From NCBI GenBank assembly GCA_943788865.1, contig CALSRX010000004.1, positions 186,001 to 250,000 on the forward strand: a DNA stretch of 64,000 nt, given 5' to 3'. The stretch comes from an uncultured Polaribacter sp. GTDB lineage: Bacteria > Bacteroidota > Bacteroidia > Flavobacteriales > Flavobacteriaceae. Positions 35,042 to 43,888 of this stretch are shown here, piece after piece. The translations under genes and the position numbers were made by a program. Position 1 is the stretch's first letter. Every line of letters starts with the position of its first letter. Below the pieces are notes generated by a model. It had not been told where the DNA came from and searched no databases. It saw only the letters and a list, made by a program, of their open reading frames with translations.

Positions 35042-35070
35042 CAAATATATGATAATTAATCTATTCCAAA
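35042..35070 (-). promoter_or_regulatory. Promoter of the HU gene (TTTG-N17-TATATTTG)
   Basis: On the minus strand TTTG (35070-35067) and TATATTTG (35049-35042) are 17 bp apart, the short end of the spacing known for Flavobacterium promoters. Confidence 0.6.
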
Positions 35071-35106
35071 AACTTAATCCATTAAAATTATGTGAATATT
35101 ATGATG

Positions 35107-35114
35107 TAATTTTG
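35107..35114 (+). promoter_or_regulatory. -7 element (TAATTTTG) of mutY
   Basis: A TAnnTTTG match 17 bases before the mutY ATG, without a clear -33. Confidence 0.4.
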
Positions 35115-35131
35115 CTGCAGCGATTTATAAA

Positions 35132-36166
35132 ATGGACTTTTCTAACAGATTAATTTACTGGTATTTACAAAATGATAGAGATTTGCCTTGGCGAAAAACC
35201 AAAAATCCGTATTTTATTTGGCTATCAGAAATAATGCTTCAACAAACCAGAGTTCATCAAGGTTTGTCTTATTATATCACGTTTACAAAAGAGTTTCCAA
35301 CTGTATTTGATTTGGCAAAAGCTAGTGAATCTAAGGTTTTAAAGCTTTGGCAAGGCTTAGGGTATTATTCTAGAGCTAGAAACCTACATCATTCAGCAAA
35401 ATATATTGCAAAAGATCTGGATGGTAAATTCCCGTCAACCTACGAAGAAATAAAAAAACTAAAAGGGGTTGGAGATTATACAGCATCAGCAATTTCTTCT
35501 ATTTGTTTTAATGAATCACAAGCAGTTGTAGATGGAAATGTTTATCGGGTTTTATCTCGATATTTCGGAATTAAAACCCCAATAAATTCATCTGCAGGAA
35601 TAAAAGAATTTAAAGAATTGGCACAAACATTAATTGATCCGAAACAACCCGGTAGCTACAATCAGGCAATCATGGATTTTGGAGCATTGCATTGCAAACC
35701 GCAAAATCCCTTATGTGAAACCTGTCCGTTAAATGATAGTTGTATTGCTTTGGCCAAGAAAACAATTAAACAATTGCCTGTTAAAGAGCAGAAAATAAAG
35801 ATCAGAAAAAGGTACTTTAATTACTTGGTTTTTATTTCAGATGATAATAAAACCATGTTATCGGAAAGAAAAGGAAAAGGAATTTGGCAAGGTTTGTACG
35901 AATTTCCTTTGATAGAAACAGAAAAAGGTATTTCGAAAGAAGAGCTTTCTGTACAGATATCAGAAAAAGAAAATATTGTTCTGTTTAACGAAAACGAAAT
36001 AGTTCACAAGCTTTCTCATCAACATTTATACACTAAATTTTGGATTGTAAAGAAAGATGTATTGCACGAAAATCAAATAAGTTGGAATTCTATAAAAAAA
36101 TATCCAGTGCCTATTTTAATCGCTAATTTTTTAGAAAACTTCAATCCTTCAAACGGATATTTTTAG
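35132..36166 (+). CDS. mutY: A/G-specific adenine glycosylase
   Basis: A base-excision-repair enzyme removing adenine opposite 8-oxoguanine. The helix-hairpin-helix is LKGVGDYTASAISSICF and the catalytic aspartate lies in AVVDGNVYRV. The [4Fe-4S] ligands are all present as C-x6-C-x2-C-x5-C in HCKPQNPLCETCPLNDSC. A NUDIX-like C-terminal domain for 8-oxoG recognition follows (about 225-340). At 344 aa it is complete. A promoter-like element for ssb begins at its stop codon. Confidence 0.95.
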   Translation: MDFSNRLIYWYLQNDRDLPWRKTKNPYFIWLSEIMLQQTRVHQGLSYYITFTKEFPTVFDLAKASESKVLKLWQGLGYYSRARNLHHSAKYIAKDLDGKFPSTYEEIKKLKGVGDYTASAISSICFNESQAVVDGNVYRVLSRYFGIKTPINSSAGIKEFKELAQTLIDPKQPGSYNQAIMDFGALHCKPQNPLCETCPLNDSCIALAKKTIKQLPVKEQKIKIRKRYFNYLVFISDDNKTMLSERKGKGIWQGLYEFPLIETEKGISKEELSVQISEKENIVLFNENEIVHKLSHQHLYTKFWIVKKDVLHENQISWNSIKKYPVPILIANFLENFNPSNGYF

Positions 36167-36174
36167 TACATTTG
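36167..36174 (+). promoter_or_regulatory. -7 element (TACATTTG) of ssb-gldE-gldD
   Basis: It matches TAnnTTTG immediately after the mutY stop and 68 bases before the ssb ATG. Confidence 0.45.
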
Positions 36175-36242
36175 ATTATAAATCAGTTTGTTTGTTCATG
36201 TCAATTTTTTGAAAGAGCAAATGAAAAAAATATATCAAAAAC

Positions 36243-36662
36243 ATGGCAGGAACATTAAATAAAGTAATGCTTATTGGGCATTTAGGGGATGAGGTTAAAA
36301 TGCATTATTTTGATGGAGGAAACTCAATTGGTCGTTTTCCTATTGCTACAAACGAAACATATACAAATAAACAGACTGGTGAAAAAGTGACTAATACAGA
36401 ATGGCACAATGTTGTTGTTAGAAACAAATTAGCAGAAATTTGTGAAAAATATTTATCTAAAGGAGATAAAATTTATTGCGAAGGAAGACTTAAAACCCGT
36501 CAATGGGAACAAGATGGTCAAAAAAAATATTCTACAGAAATTCATGTTGTTGATATGACTTTTTTAACAACTAAAAAAGAAACGGTAAAACAAGAAGCTC
36601 CAACAGAGAAAACAGAAGCACCAACCAATCAAGTTGAAGAAAACGATGATTTACCATTTTAA
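36243..36662 (+). CDS. ssb: Single-stranded DNA-binding protein
   Basis: A 139-aa SSB. The OB fold begins AGTLNKVMLIGHLGDEV, contains TEWHNVVVRNKLAEICEKYL and the KGDKIYCEGRLKTRQW strand, and ends in a short disordered tail with the acidic tip DDLPF used to recruit repair partners. Genes mutY-ssb-gldE-gldD occur in this order in gliding Flavobacterium, so ssb is probably co-transcribed with the two gliding genes. Confidence 0.95.
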   Translation: MAGTLNKVMLIGHLGDEVKMHYFDGGNSIGRFPIATNETYTNKQTGEKVTNTEWHNVVVRNKLAEICEKYLSKGDKIYCEGRLKTRQWEQDGQKKYSTEIHVVDMTFLTTKKETVKQEAPTEKTEAPTNQVEENDDLPF

Positions 36663-36681
36663 AAAATTAAACTTTTAAAAT

Positions 36682-38025
36682 TTGGACTCAGAACCCGCAA
36701 GTATATTTTTATTATTCGTATTAAAATTCGATTTACTAATTACAATTAACAGTTTAGTATTAGTATTTCTATTGATTTGTTCTGCTTTAATTTCTGGATC
36801 AGAAATTGCTTTTTTTTCACTTTCCCAAACACAATTAGACCAACAAACAGAAAAAACCAAAGGAAATAGTTTAGTTGTAAAGTTATTAGAAAGACCAAAA
36901 AAACTACTGGCTACCATATTAATAACAAACAATTTTATAAACATTCTTATTGTTCTAATATTTGCTAGTTTAAGTGAACAATTTTTTGGAGATAAAGATT
37001 TTTCTATAGAGTGGGGTATAATTTCTATTTCAAGTTATATCATAAAATTTATGATTGAAGTAGTTTTGGTTACTTTTTTAATATTGTTGTTTGGAGAAGT
37101 TCTACCAAAAGTATATGCATCTAGAAACTCGTTGAATTTTTCTGAAACAATGGCAAAACCAGTGCTTATTCTAAGAACAATTTTATCAGTTTTTAGCATG
37201 CCATTAATACGTTTAACAGGAGCTGTAGAAAAACGATTAGGTGGTAAAAACTCTAATTTTTCTGTAGAGAAATTATCACAAGCTTTAGAACTTACATCAG
37301 ACGAAACAACAACAAAAGAAGAAAAGAAAATTCTACAGGGAATTGTCACTTTCGGAAATACAGAAACGGTTCAAATAATGAAACCTCGTATAGATATTTT
37401 TGCAATTTCTGATGAAGAGGCCTACAAAGAAGTATTAGAAAAAATTGTAAAGAGAGGTTATTCTAGAAATCCAGTATATCATGAGTCTATAGATAATATT
37501 ATTGGAGTTTTATACGCAAAAGATTTACTAGAGCATTTAGACAAAACTAAATTTAAGTGGCAAAGTTTATTACGAGAACCTTTTTTCGTTCCAGAAAATA
37601 AAAAACTAGACGACTTACTAAGTGAGTTTCAAGAAAAGAAAAATCATTTAGCCATTGTGGTTGATGAATATGGTGGCACAAGCGGAATTGTAACGTTAGA
37701 AGATGTTATTGAAGAAATTGTAGGGGATATTAATGACGAGTTTGATGATGAAGATTTAGCCTATTCTAAGTTAGATGCAAATAATTATGTGTTTGACGGT
37801 AAAACAACGATTAAAGATTTCTGTAAAGTACTAACTCTTGATGATGAAGCTGTTTTTGAGGAAGAAAAAGGAGAGTCTGAAACGTTAGCTGGGTTTATTT
37901 TAGAAATCTCAGGAAAATTCCCAAGAAAAGGAGAGAAAATAATTTTCCATAATTTTTCGTTTACAGTAGAAGCCCTTGACAAAAAACGAATTAAACAAGT
38001 TAAAGTAACTAGATTACATGCGTAA
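36682..38025 (+). CDS. gldE: Gliding motility protein GldE (CNNM/CBS membrane protein)
   Basis: A 447-aa membrane protein of the HlyC/CorC (DUF21-CBS) family, named in F. johnsoniae as GldE. The DUF21 domain (about 20-200, SALISGSEIAFFSLSQTQ) is followed by two CBS domains (about 220-340; HLAIVVDEYGGTSGIVTLEDV) and a CorC_HlyC domain. The start codon is TTG, giving MDSEPAS, which agrees with the F. johnsoniae N terminus. It lies 19 bases behind ssb and overlaps gldD by eight bases. GldE is thought to support or stabilise GldD function; biochemical activity is not established. Confidence 0.92.
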   Translation: MDSEPASIFLLFVLKFDLLITINSLVLVFLLICSALISGSEIAFFSLSQTQLDQQTEKTKGNSLVVKLLERPKKLLATILITNNFINILIVLIFASLSEQFFGDKDFSIEWGIISISSYIIKFMIEVVLVTFLILLFGEVLPKVYASRNSLNFSETMAKPVLILRTILSVFSMPLIRLTGAVEKRLGGKNSNFSVEKLSQALELTSDETTTKEEKKILQGIVTFGNTETVQIMKPRIDIFAISDEEAYKEVLEKIVKRGYSRNPVYHESIDNIIGVLYAKDLLEHLDKTKFKWQSLLREPFFVPENKKLDDLLSEFQEKKNHLAIVVDEYGGTSGIVTLEDVIEEIVGDINDEFDDEDLAYSKLDANNYVFDGKTTIKDFCKVLTLDDEAVFEEEKGESETLAGFILEISGKFPRKGEKIIFHNFSFTVEALDKKRIKQVKVTRLHA

Positions 38026-38575
38026 TTTTTTCACCCTTTTTTTAGTTGGAATTTTATTTTCTTCTTGCAAAGAAGATGTTTTGCCAAAACCAAAAGCTTA
38101 TTTGAATTTAAAATATCCAAGCGTTACTTATCAAAAAGTTCTTGTTGCAAAGCCTTATAGCTTTGAGGTTTCTTCGAATGTAGAACTAATTGAGCAACCA
38201 AAGTATTGGCGACAAATTAGATATCCGAAATTAAAAGCAACCGTAAATATTACCTACAGACCTATAGTAAACAATTTAAAGGAATTGTTAGTAGAGTCTG
38301 AAAAGTTGGTGTATGAGCATGCTGTAAAAGCTGAGGAAATTACCACAAAAAACTTCGAAAATTACGAGAAACGTGTTTTTGGGAGTATGCAAGAAATTTC
38401 TGGAAATGCGGCTTCGCAAATTCAATTTCACTTAACTGATAGTACAGACAATTTTATAAAAGGCGCTTTGTATTTTTATGTAAAGCCGAATTATGATTCT
38501 ATTTTACCAGCAGTAGCATATATTAAAAAAGATATCATACGTTTGATAGAAACATTAGAATGGGAGAATAAATAA
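38018..38575 (+). CDS. gldD: Gliding motility lipoprotein GldD
   Basis: A 185-aa lipoprotein with signal peptide MRNFFTLFLVGILFSSC; the lipid-modified residue is Cys17. The body begins KAYLNLKYPSVTYQ, typical of GldD, and has no known enzymatic fold. It is essential for gliding and type IX secretion in F. johnsoniae. The start lies inside the gldE 3' end, so translation is coupled. It converges on ctaA with only five intervening bases and no visible terminator. Confidence 0.93.
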   Translation: MRNFFTLFLVGILFSSCKEDVLPKPKAYLNLKYPSVTYQKVLVAKPYSFEVSSNVELIEQPKYWRQIRYPKLKATVNITYRPIVNNLKELLVESEKLVYEHAVKAEEITTKNFENYEKRVFGSMQEISGNAASQIQFHLTDSTDNFIKGALYFYVKPNYDSILPAVAYIKKDIIRLIETLEWENK

Positions 38576-38580
38576 ACGAA

Positions 38581-39621
38581 TTAAGCTTTCACTTTTCTAC
38601 TTTGTAACCACAAATAAAATTGCAATCCAAATAAAACTGCTCCAGCTAATAAATGTGTTGCCTGAGTTCCCATTGGAAATTCTGCATAATACATTAAAAT
38701 CCCCGTAATGGTTTCTAAAAAGAGTAAAAACACCACCCAATTTACTAACTTATACCCTAAGTTTTTAAGTTGATTTAGATAAAACAATCCTAAGTTTATC
38801 AATACGATAGCGATGGTAAATGATCTATGGAAATAAAATTTAAAATTTGGGTTTAACAAACTGTAATTTTTGTTTTCGAACCCAAATAGTTTTACTTGTT
38901 CATCAATAAATTGACGTACTTGAGTTCCCATTGCAATTTGTATCAAGCTAAAAACCGCAGAAATAATTAATAAATTACTAAAAAGAGAATTATAACGATA
39001 CGTGCTATCTTCTTTATTTGCTCCAAAAGATTTGTTAGAAGTAATAAAACGAAGACGTAATAAAAGCGCAATAATGATTAAACCACCTACCATATGAATG
39101 GTAATAATAGTTGGCTTTAAATTAGAATCGACCACAATTTTACCTAACCAAGCTTCTACTAACATTAAGATAAAAGCCAGCCAAGCCAAAATGGTAATTT
39201 CTTTATTTTCTTTCCAATATTTTAATGATGAAAGGATTAAAAACAAGAAGAAAACACCAGCAACTGCAGAAGCTAATCGATTTATATATTCTGTCCAGGT
39301 ATGGTACTTATTAAATGTTGCATAACTGTGTTTTGTATATTTTGCCCAGTTATTAGCTGCAAAAGTTAAGTAGGTTTTTACATCTTTTTGAGCAACATAT
39401 AAGGTTTCATCTTTAATGATGATCACTCCTTTTTTGTAATCAGTATTTGGCTGCCAAGTAATTTGTTCTTCAGAAGTTGGCGGAATAAAATATCCAAAAC
39501 ATTTTGGCCAATCTGGGCAACCCATTCCAGAACCAGTCATTCTAACTACAGAACCCGCTAAGAAAATTACATAAACAGAAATTAAAGAAAGCTTTACAAA
39601 TAAAGGAAGTCGTTTTTTCAC
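38581..39621 (-). CDS. ctaA: Heme A synthase (COX15/CtaA family)
   Basis: Oxidises heme O to heme A for cytochrome oxidase in the inner membrane. Eight membrane helices are suggested. The first carries AGSVVRMTGSGMGCPDWPKCFG with the family Cys pair, and histidines appear in HTWTEYINRLASA, IHMVGG, FHRSFTIA and ATHLLAG, consistent with the heme-ligand positions. At 346 aa it is the long COX15-like type, with an extended first periplasmic loop. It is co-directional with and five bases from a heavy-metal-binding lipoprotein gene. Confidence 0.92.
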   Translation of the reverse strand: MKKRLPLFVKLSLISVYVIFLAGSVVRMTGSGMGCPDWPKCFGYFIPPTSEEQITWQPNTDYKKGVIIIKDETLYVAQKDVKTYLTFAANNWAKYTKHSYATFNKYHTWTEYINRLASAVAGVFFLFLILSSLKYWKENKEITILAWLAFILMLVEAWLGKIVVDSNLKPTIITIHMVGGLIIIALLLRLRFITSNKSFGANKEDSTYRYNSLFSNLLIISAVFSLIQIAMGTQVRQFIDEQVKLFGFENKNYSLLNPNFKFYFHRSFTIAIVLINLGLFYLNQLKNLGYKLVNWVVFLLFLETITGILMYYAEFPMGTQATHLLAGAVLFGLQFYLWLQSRKVKA

Positions 39622-39626
39622 AGCAC

Positions 39627-39998
39627 CTATTTTTCTACCGGATCAAAATTAGCAACTTGTTTAGAACTTTTTACAGTATATAAACCACCACCTGCAATTC
39701 CGTTAATAAAAGTATTAATGTCTTCAGCAGAAATGGTATTTGCATCAAATTCTACCAACCCTAAACTATCTTTAAAGATTACTTTTGCAGAGGTAATACC
39801 TGCTTTTTTAGAAAGTTTAGACTGTATGGTTTTTGCACACCCAATTTCGCAAGTCATTCCAGAAATATTAATGGCTACTTTTTGCATTTTTGGTGTTTTT
39901 GCAATGCTTACTTCAGGAGCTTTTTTTGTTTCTGTGTTACAAGCAGAAAGTGTAAAAACAGCGATTAATACAATTGCAAATATTTGTTGAATTTTCAT
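39627..39998 (-). CDS. Heavy-metal-associated (HMA) domain lipoprotein
   Basis: A 123-aa lipoprotein (lipobox LSAC, Cys20) with an HMA fold: VAINISGMTCEIGCAKTIQS carries Cys50 and Cys54, and the rest follows the ferredoxin-like beta-alpha-beta-beta-alpha-beta plan. The spacing is CxxxC rather than the CxxC of classic copper chaperones, a form common in Bacteroidota. It directly precedes ctaA, so a role in copper or heme supply to cytochrome oxidase is an attractive inference. The metal is not determined. Confidence 0.85.
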   Translation of the reverse strand: MKIQQIFAIVLIAVFTLSACNTETKKAPEVSIAKTPKMQKVAINISGMTCEIGCAKTIQSKLSKKAGITSAKVIFKDSLGLVEFDANTISAEDINTFINGIAGGGLYTVKSSKQVANFDPVEK

Positions 39999-40095
39999 AA
40001 TAAATTTAAGTTATCTAATAATGCTACAAATTTATCAATTAATTGTTTTAAATCAGTAGAATTAAACGACTTTTGTCAAAGATAAATAGTTAAAA

Positions 40096-40968
40096 ATGGA
40101 TTCTAAGAATCAAAAATGGATTTATTTAGGGATTCTAGCATTGGTTTGGGGAAGTTCCTTTATTTTGATGAAAAAAGCATTGATAGGTTTAACTCCTATT
40201 CAACTAGGTGCTTTACGGATTTTAATTGCAGCTATTTTTTTATTACTGATAGGACATAAAAGCATTAAAGAAATTCAAAGAAGACACTGGAGGTACATTG
40301 CCTACACTGCGATTTTAGGAACTTTTATCCCTGTTTTTTTATTCGCCTACGCTGTTAGTGGAATAGACAGTTCTATTGCATCAATATTAAATTCGCTGAC
40401 ACCTTTTAATACACTTATTTTTGGCGCTTCTTTTTTTGGGTTTACCTTTAAAAAACAGCAACTAATAGGGATTCTTATCGGATTGATTGGGACAATTATA
40501 CTGATTTTAAAAGGAGCAGATTTAAATCCAAATCAGAATTATTGGTTTTCAATTTTAATCATTATTGCATCAATTGGATATGCTTTTAATGTAAATATTG
40601 TAAAAAAGCACTTGCACGATATTAGTGCATTAAGTATTGTGGCAGGAAACTTTTTATTGTTGATTATTCCGGCATTATTAGTGTTATCAATGACCGATTT
40701 TTTCACTACTTTTCAAATGAATCAAACCAGCATCAATTCTTTAGGCTTCATTACAATTTTAGCAATTGTAGGTACTGGTTTAGCGAAAGTTTTATATAAT
40801 AAAATGGTGCATTTGGCTACGCCAATCTTTGCATCATCTGTAACCTATTTAATTCCGATTGTTGCCGTTTTTTGGGGAATTTTAGATGGAGAAAAACTAA
40901 GTTTAATTCAATTATTTGCCGCAGTAATCATTTTACTTGGAGTCTATTTGGTAAACAAGAAAAAATAA
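40096..40968 (+). CDS. EamA/DMT family transporter
   Basis: A 290-aa inner-membrane permease with ten membrane segments in two EamA repeats; the first begins KWIYLGILALVWGSSFILMK and the second near FSILIIIASIGYAFNVNIVKK. The substrate is unknown. Single gene, divergent from the HMA lipoprotein gene. Confidence 0.87.
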   Translation: MDSKNQKWIYLGILALVWGSSFILMKKALIGLTPIQLGALRILIAAIFLLLIGHKSIKEIQRRHWRYIAYTAILGTFIPVFLFAYAVSGIDSSIASILNSLTPFNTLIFGASFFGFTFKKQQLIGILIGLIGTIILILKGADLNPNQNYWFSILIIIASIGYAFNVNIVKKHLHDISALSIVAGNFLLLIIPALLVLSMTDFFTTFQMNQTSINSLGFITILAIVGTGLAKVLYNKMVHLATPIFASSVTYLIPIVAVFWGILDGEKLSLIQLFAAVIILLGVYLVNKKK

Positions 40969-41016
40969 CTCGTTGTAAATCTTAAAATTACTACTAAAAA
41001 ACGTTTAATTTTGCTA

Positions 41017-41046
41017 TTGTAGATTTAAGAATAAAATGTATATTTG
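41017..41046 (+). promoter_or_regulatory. Promoter of rplU-rpmA (TTG-N19-TATATTTG)
   Basis: The -33 TTG (41017-41019) and -7 TATATTTG (41039-41046) are 19 bp apart, matching the consensus for highly expressed Bacteroidota genes. A leader of about 55 bases precedes the ATG. Confidence 0.65.
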
Positions 41047-41106
41047 CACCCGCATTTTCATTAAGAAGATGCATTAATTAAAGTATAAATACGCAAAACT
41101 AATAGT

Positions 41107-41631
41107 ATGTACGCAATCGTAGAGATAGCAGGGCAGCAATTTAAAGTAGCAAAAGACCAAAAAGTTTACGTTCACCGTTTACAAGGAGAAGAAGGATCAA
41201 AAGTTTCTTTTGATAATGTTCTTTTAGTAGATGATAAAGGAAATGTAACTATTGGCGCCCCAGCTATAGAAGGAGCCTCAGTAACGGCAAAAATCTTAGA
41301 GTCACTTAAAAGGTGATAAAGTAATCGTCTTTCAAAAAGAAAAGAAGAAAAGGATACAAAAAGAAAAATGGACATCGTCAGTATTTAAGCGAAATTCAAA
41401 TTGAAGCTATCGCTGCTATCTGGTGCTAAAAAAACAGCCAAAAGAAAAGCTGCTCCTAAAAAGGCTGCTCCTAAAAAAGCTGAGGTAACAGAATCAGCAG
41501 CAACTGTTGATTATGAGTTCGAATGACAGTAGCAGAATTAAAAGACTGCAGCTAAAGCAAGCAGGAATTAAAGGATATACTTCTTCTAGAAGAAAGCAGA
41601 ATTAATTGAAGCTTTAACTAAGATAAAATAA
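41107..41631 (+). pseudogene. rplU: rplU, ribosomal protein bL21, broken by about seven single-base indels
   Basis: The first 67 codons are perfect bL21 (MYAIVEIAGQQFKVAKDQKV...). The frame then fails in an A-run at 41308-41311. Allowing single-base changes near 41333, 41417, 41522, 41542, 41560 and 41592 restores [30 protein letters not shown], a Lys/Ala/Pro linker and a helical tail (MTVAELKTAAKAAGIKGY...AELIEALTKIK). The corrected length is about 173 aa, ending in TAA before rpmA. Insertions and deletions cancel so that the correct stop is reached. Since bL21 is essential and several errors lie in homopolymers, local sequencing or assembly error is the favoured explanation. Confidence 0.88.
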
Positions 41632-41653
41632 CCAATTTTAAAACCATACAATC

Positions 41654-41914
41654 ATGGCACATAAAAAAGGAGTAGGTAGTTCGAAGAATGGTAGAGAATC
41701 AGAATCGAAACGACTAGGTGTTAAAATCTTTGGAGGACAAGCTGCAATAGCAGGTAACATTATTGTTCGTCAAAGAGGAACAACTCACAACCCAGGAGAA
41801 AATGTATATATGGGGAAAGACCATACATTACATGCTAGAGTTGACGGCGTTGTTCAATTCCAAAAGAAAAGAGACAATAAATCGTATGTTTCTATTGATC
41901 CTTTTGAGGTTTAA
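41654..41914 (+). CDS. rpmA: Ribosomal protein bL27
   Basis: An 86-aa large-subunit protein next to the peptidyl-transferase centre. [20 protein letters not shown], the [17 protein letters not shown] block and [10 protein letters not shown] are canonical. The N terminus starts directly with the mature AHKKG, with no cleavable extension of the Firmicutes kind. It is intact and co-transcribed with rplU, and ends in a good terminator. Confidence 0.96.
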   Translation: MAHKKGVGSSKNGRESESKRLGVKIFGGQAAIAGNIIVRQRGTTHNPGENVYMGKDHTLHARVDGVVQFQKKRDNKSYVSIDPFEV

Positions 41915-41933
41915 GAAGATCAAGAAATAATAT

Positions 41934-41966
41934 AAACTCTCAAACTTTTGTTTGGGAGTTTTTTTA
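41934..41966 (+). terminator. Terminator of rplU-rpmA
   Basis: AAACTCTCAAAC and GTTTGGGAGTTT form a 12-bp stem (one G-T pair) around a four-T loop and run into seven T residues. Confidence 0.88.
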
Positions 41967-41993
41967 TGTCTCAATTTTGTACATTTACATCGC

Positions 41994-43238
41994 ATGAGAT
42001 TCGTTTATAATTTTATCATTTTTCTAACAACTTTTTTGTTGTCAATTATAGCTTTGTTTGATAAGAAAATAAAGCTTTTTGTTATTGGTAGAAAAGCCTC
42101 TTTTAACAAATTATCTTCGGTTAAAAATGATCCAAATGTAATTTGGATTCATGCTGCCTCTTTGGGTGAATTTGAACAAGGAAGACCAATTATAGAAAAA
42201 TTAAAGTCAGAAAATCCAACATATAAAATTGTATTGACTTTTTTCTCTCCTTCTGGATATGAGATTCGTAAAAATTATGAACTCGCCGATGTTGTTTGTT
42301 ATTTACCAATGGATTCAAAAAGCAATGTTCGTAGGTTTTTACAGATTGTAAATCCCTCGTTAGCTATTTTTATCAAGTATGAATTTTGGCCAAATTATTT
42401 ACACGCGCTAAAAGAAAGAAATATTCCGACGATTTTGATTTCAGGAATCTTTAGAAAGAATCAAATTTTCTTTAAGTTTTATGGAGGCTTTATGAGAAAA
42501 TCTTTAAAATCCTTTAATCACTTTTTTGTCCAAGATGAAATCTCTAAAAACTTATTGAAAAGTATAGATATAGATAGCGCAACCATCAGCGGAGACACAC
42601 GTTTTGATAGAGTGCACGAAATTTTACAACAAGACAATTCGTTAGATTTTATTACAGCATTTAAAAATAATCAATACACTGTTGTCGCTGGAAGTACTTG
42701 GAAAGAAGATGAAGCATTGCTAGTAAATTACATCAATACTACTAGTTCTGAAGACGAAAAATTTATCATTGCGCCACATAACATCAATGCGAAAGAGATT
42801 GAATTGTTAAAAAAATCAATTCAAAAGAAGGTAGTTTTATTTTCAGAAAGAGAAGGAAAAAACCTCTCTGAATACGATGTTTTTATAGCAGATACCATCG
42901 GAATTTTAACCAAAATTTACGCTGCTGCAAATGTAGCTTATGTTGGTGGTGGATTGACTAAAAACGGGGTGCACAATGTGTTAGAACCTGCAACTTTTGG
43001 AGTACCCATAGTCATTGGTCCAGCATATAAAAAATACAAAGAAGTTGTAGACTTGGTGGCTTTAAATGGTTGTAAAGTAATTGTAAATCAAAAAGAATTT
43101 TCAACTATTTTTACAAAGCTAAAGTCAGACAAAGACAATAGAGAACAATTAGGAAACATAAATCAGAACTTCATTAAAGAGCACATTGGAGCTACTGATA
43201 CAATATTAAAATTTATCAATCAAAAATTAAATAGTTAA
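41994..43238 (+). CDS. waaA: 3-deoxy-D-manno-octulosonic acid (Kdo) transferase
   Basis: A GT30 glycosyltransferase (WaaA/KdtA) adding Kdo to lipid A at the inner membrane. The N-terminal anchor is FVYNFIIFLTTFLLSIIALF; the acceptor domain has IWIHAASLGEFEQGRPII with the catalytic glutamate, and the donor domain has YVGGGLTKNGVHNVLEPATFGVPIVIGP. At 414 aa the size is normal. The ATG at 41994 is used because the upstream in-frame TTG lies inside the rpmA terminator. The stop overlaps the next start (TAATG). Confidence 0.93.
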   Translation: MRFVYNFIIFLTTFLLSIIALFDKKIKLFVIGRKASFNKLSSVKNDPNVIWIHAASLGEFEQGRPIIEKLKSENPTYKIVLTFFSPSGYEIRKNYELADVVCYLPMDSKSNVRRFLQIVNPSLAIFIKYEFWPNYLHALKERNIPTILISGIFRKNQIFFKFYGGFMRKSLKSFNHFFVQDEISKNLLKSIDIDSATISGDTRFDRVHEILQQDNSLDFITAFKNNQYTVVAGSTWKEDEALLVNYINTTSSEDEKFIIAPHNINAKEIELLKKSIQKKVVLFSEREGKNLSEYDVFIADTIGILTKIYAAANVAYVGGGLTKNGVHNVLEPATFGVPIVIGPAYKKYKEVVDLVALNGCKVIVNQKEFSTIFTKLKSDKDNREQLGNINQNFIKEHIGATDTILKFINQKLNS

Positions 43239-43795
43239 TGGAATTTATCTCACAACCTTGGCCATGGTATGTTTCTGGCCCTATGGCAGCAATAATACTA
43301 TTGTTGATGAATTATTTCGGAAAGGGTTTCGGAGTATCAACAAATTTAGAAACATTTTGCACTATTGGAGGTGCAGGAAAAGCATCAGATTATTTCAAAA
43401 AAGATTGGAAAGAGCAAACATGGAGCTTGTTTTTTGTAGCCGGAATTATTATCGGAGGATATCTTTCTTCTCATTATTTAATGTCTTCAGAAAGTATAGC
43501 ACTAAATCCAGATACAGTTACTGATTTGGCAGAATTAGGATTTGCTAATGCAGGACAGTCCTATTTGCCAGCAGAAATTTTTAACACAGAAAATATTTTT
43601 TCACTGAAAGGTTTTGCCATATTAATAGGCGCTGGATTTATGATTGGTTTCGGAGCACGGTATGCAGGCGGATGTACATCTGGACACGCAATTACAGGAT
43701 TGAGTAGTTTACAATTACCTTCATTATTAGCTGTAATTGGCTTTTTTATAGGTGGTTTAATTATGACTTGGTTTTTACTACCCTTAATATTTTAG
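43238..43795 (+). CDS. YeeE/YedE family sulfur transporter, first half
   Basis: A 185-aa membrane protein of the YeeE/YedE (DUF395, sulf_transp) family, whose members import thiosulfate or other reduced sulfur. The signature cysteine is in ARYAGGCTSGHAITGLSSL. It is one half of a two-gene transporter (PmpA/PmpB-like split type); the second half follows after a repeat-containing spacer. It is coupled to waaA by a one-base overlap and leads into the molybdenum-cofactor cluster. Confidence 0.88.
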   Translation: MEFISQPWPWYVSGPMAAIILLLMNYFGKGFGVSTNLETFCTIGGAGKASDYFKKDWKEQTWSLFFVAGIIIGGYLSSHYLMSSESIALNPDTVTDLAELGFANAGQSYLPAEIFNTENIFSLKGFAILIGAGFMIGFGARYAGGCTSGHAITGLSSLQLPSLLAVIGFFIGGLIMTWFLLPLIF

Positions 43796-43836
43796 CCTAT
43801 AGTTGGCATTTTTAATTAAAACTAAATGAAAACGTT

Positions 43837-43862
43837 GTTACTTTGAGCTGAGTCGAGAAGTA
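43837..43862. repeat. TTGAG...GTCGAGAAGT-type dispersed repeat
   Basis: TTACTTTGAGCTGAGTCGAG-AAGTAA lies in the spacer between the two YeeE genes. It is related to the sequence inside moeB at 49684 and to the pair at 50401-50492, and to the TTCGAGTG...TCGAGAAGT repeats common in Flavobacteria. Confidence 0.55.
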
Positions 43863-43888
43863 AATGTTATCAATAAAAAATATATAAA

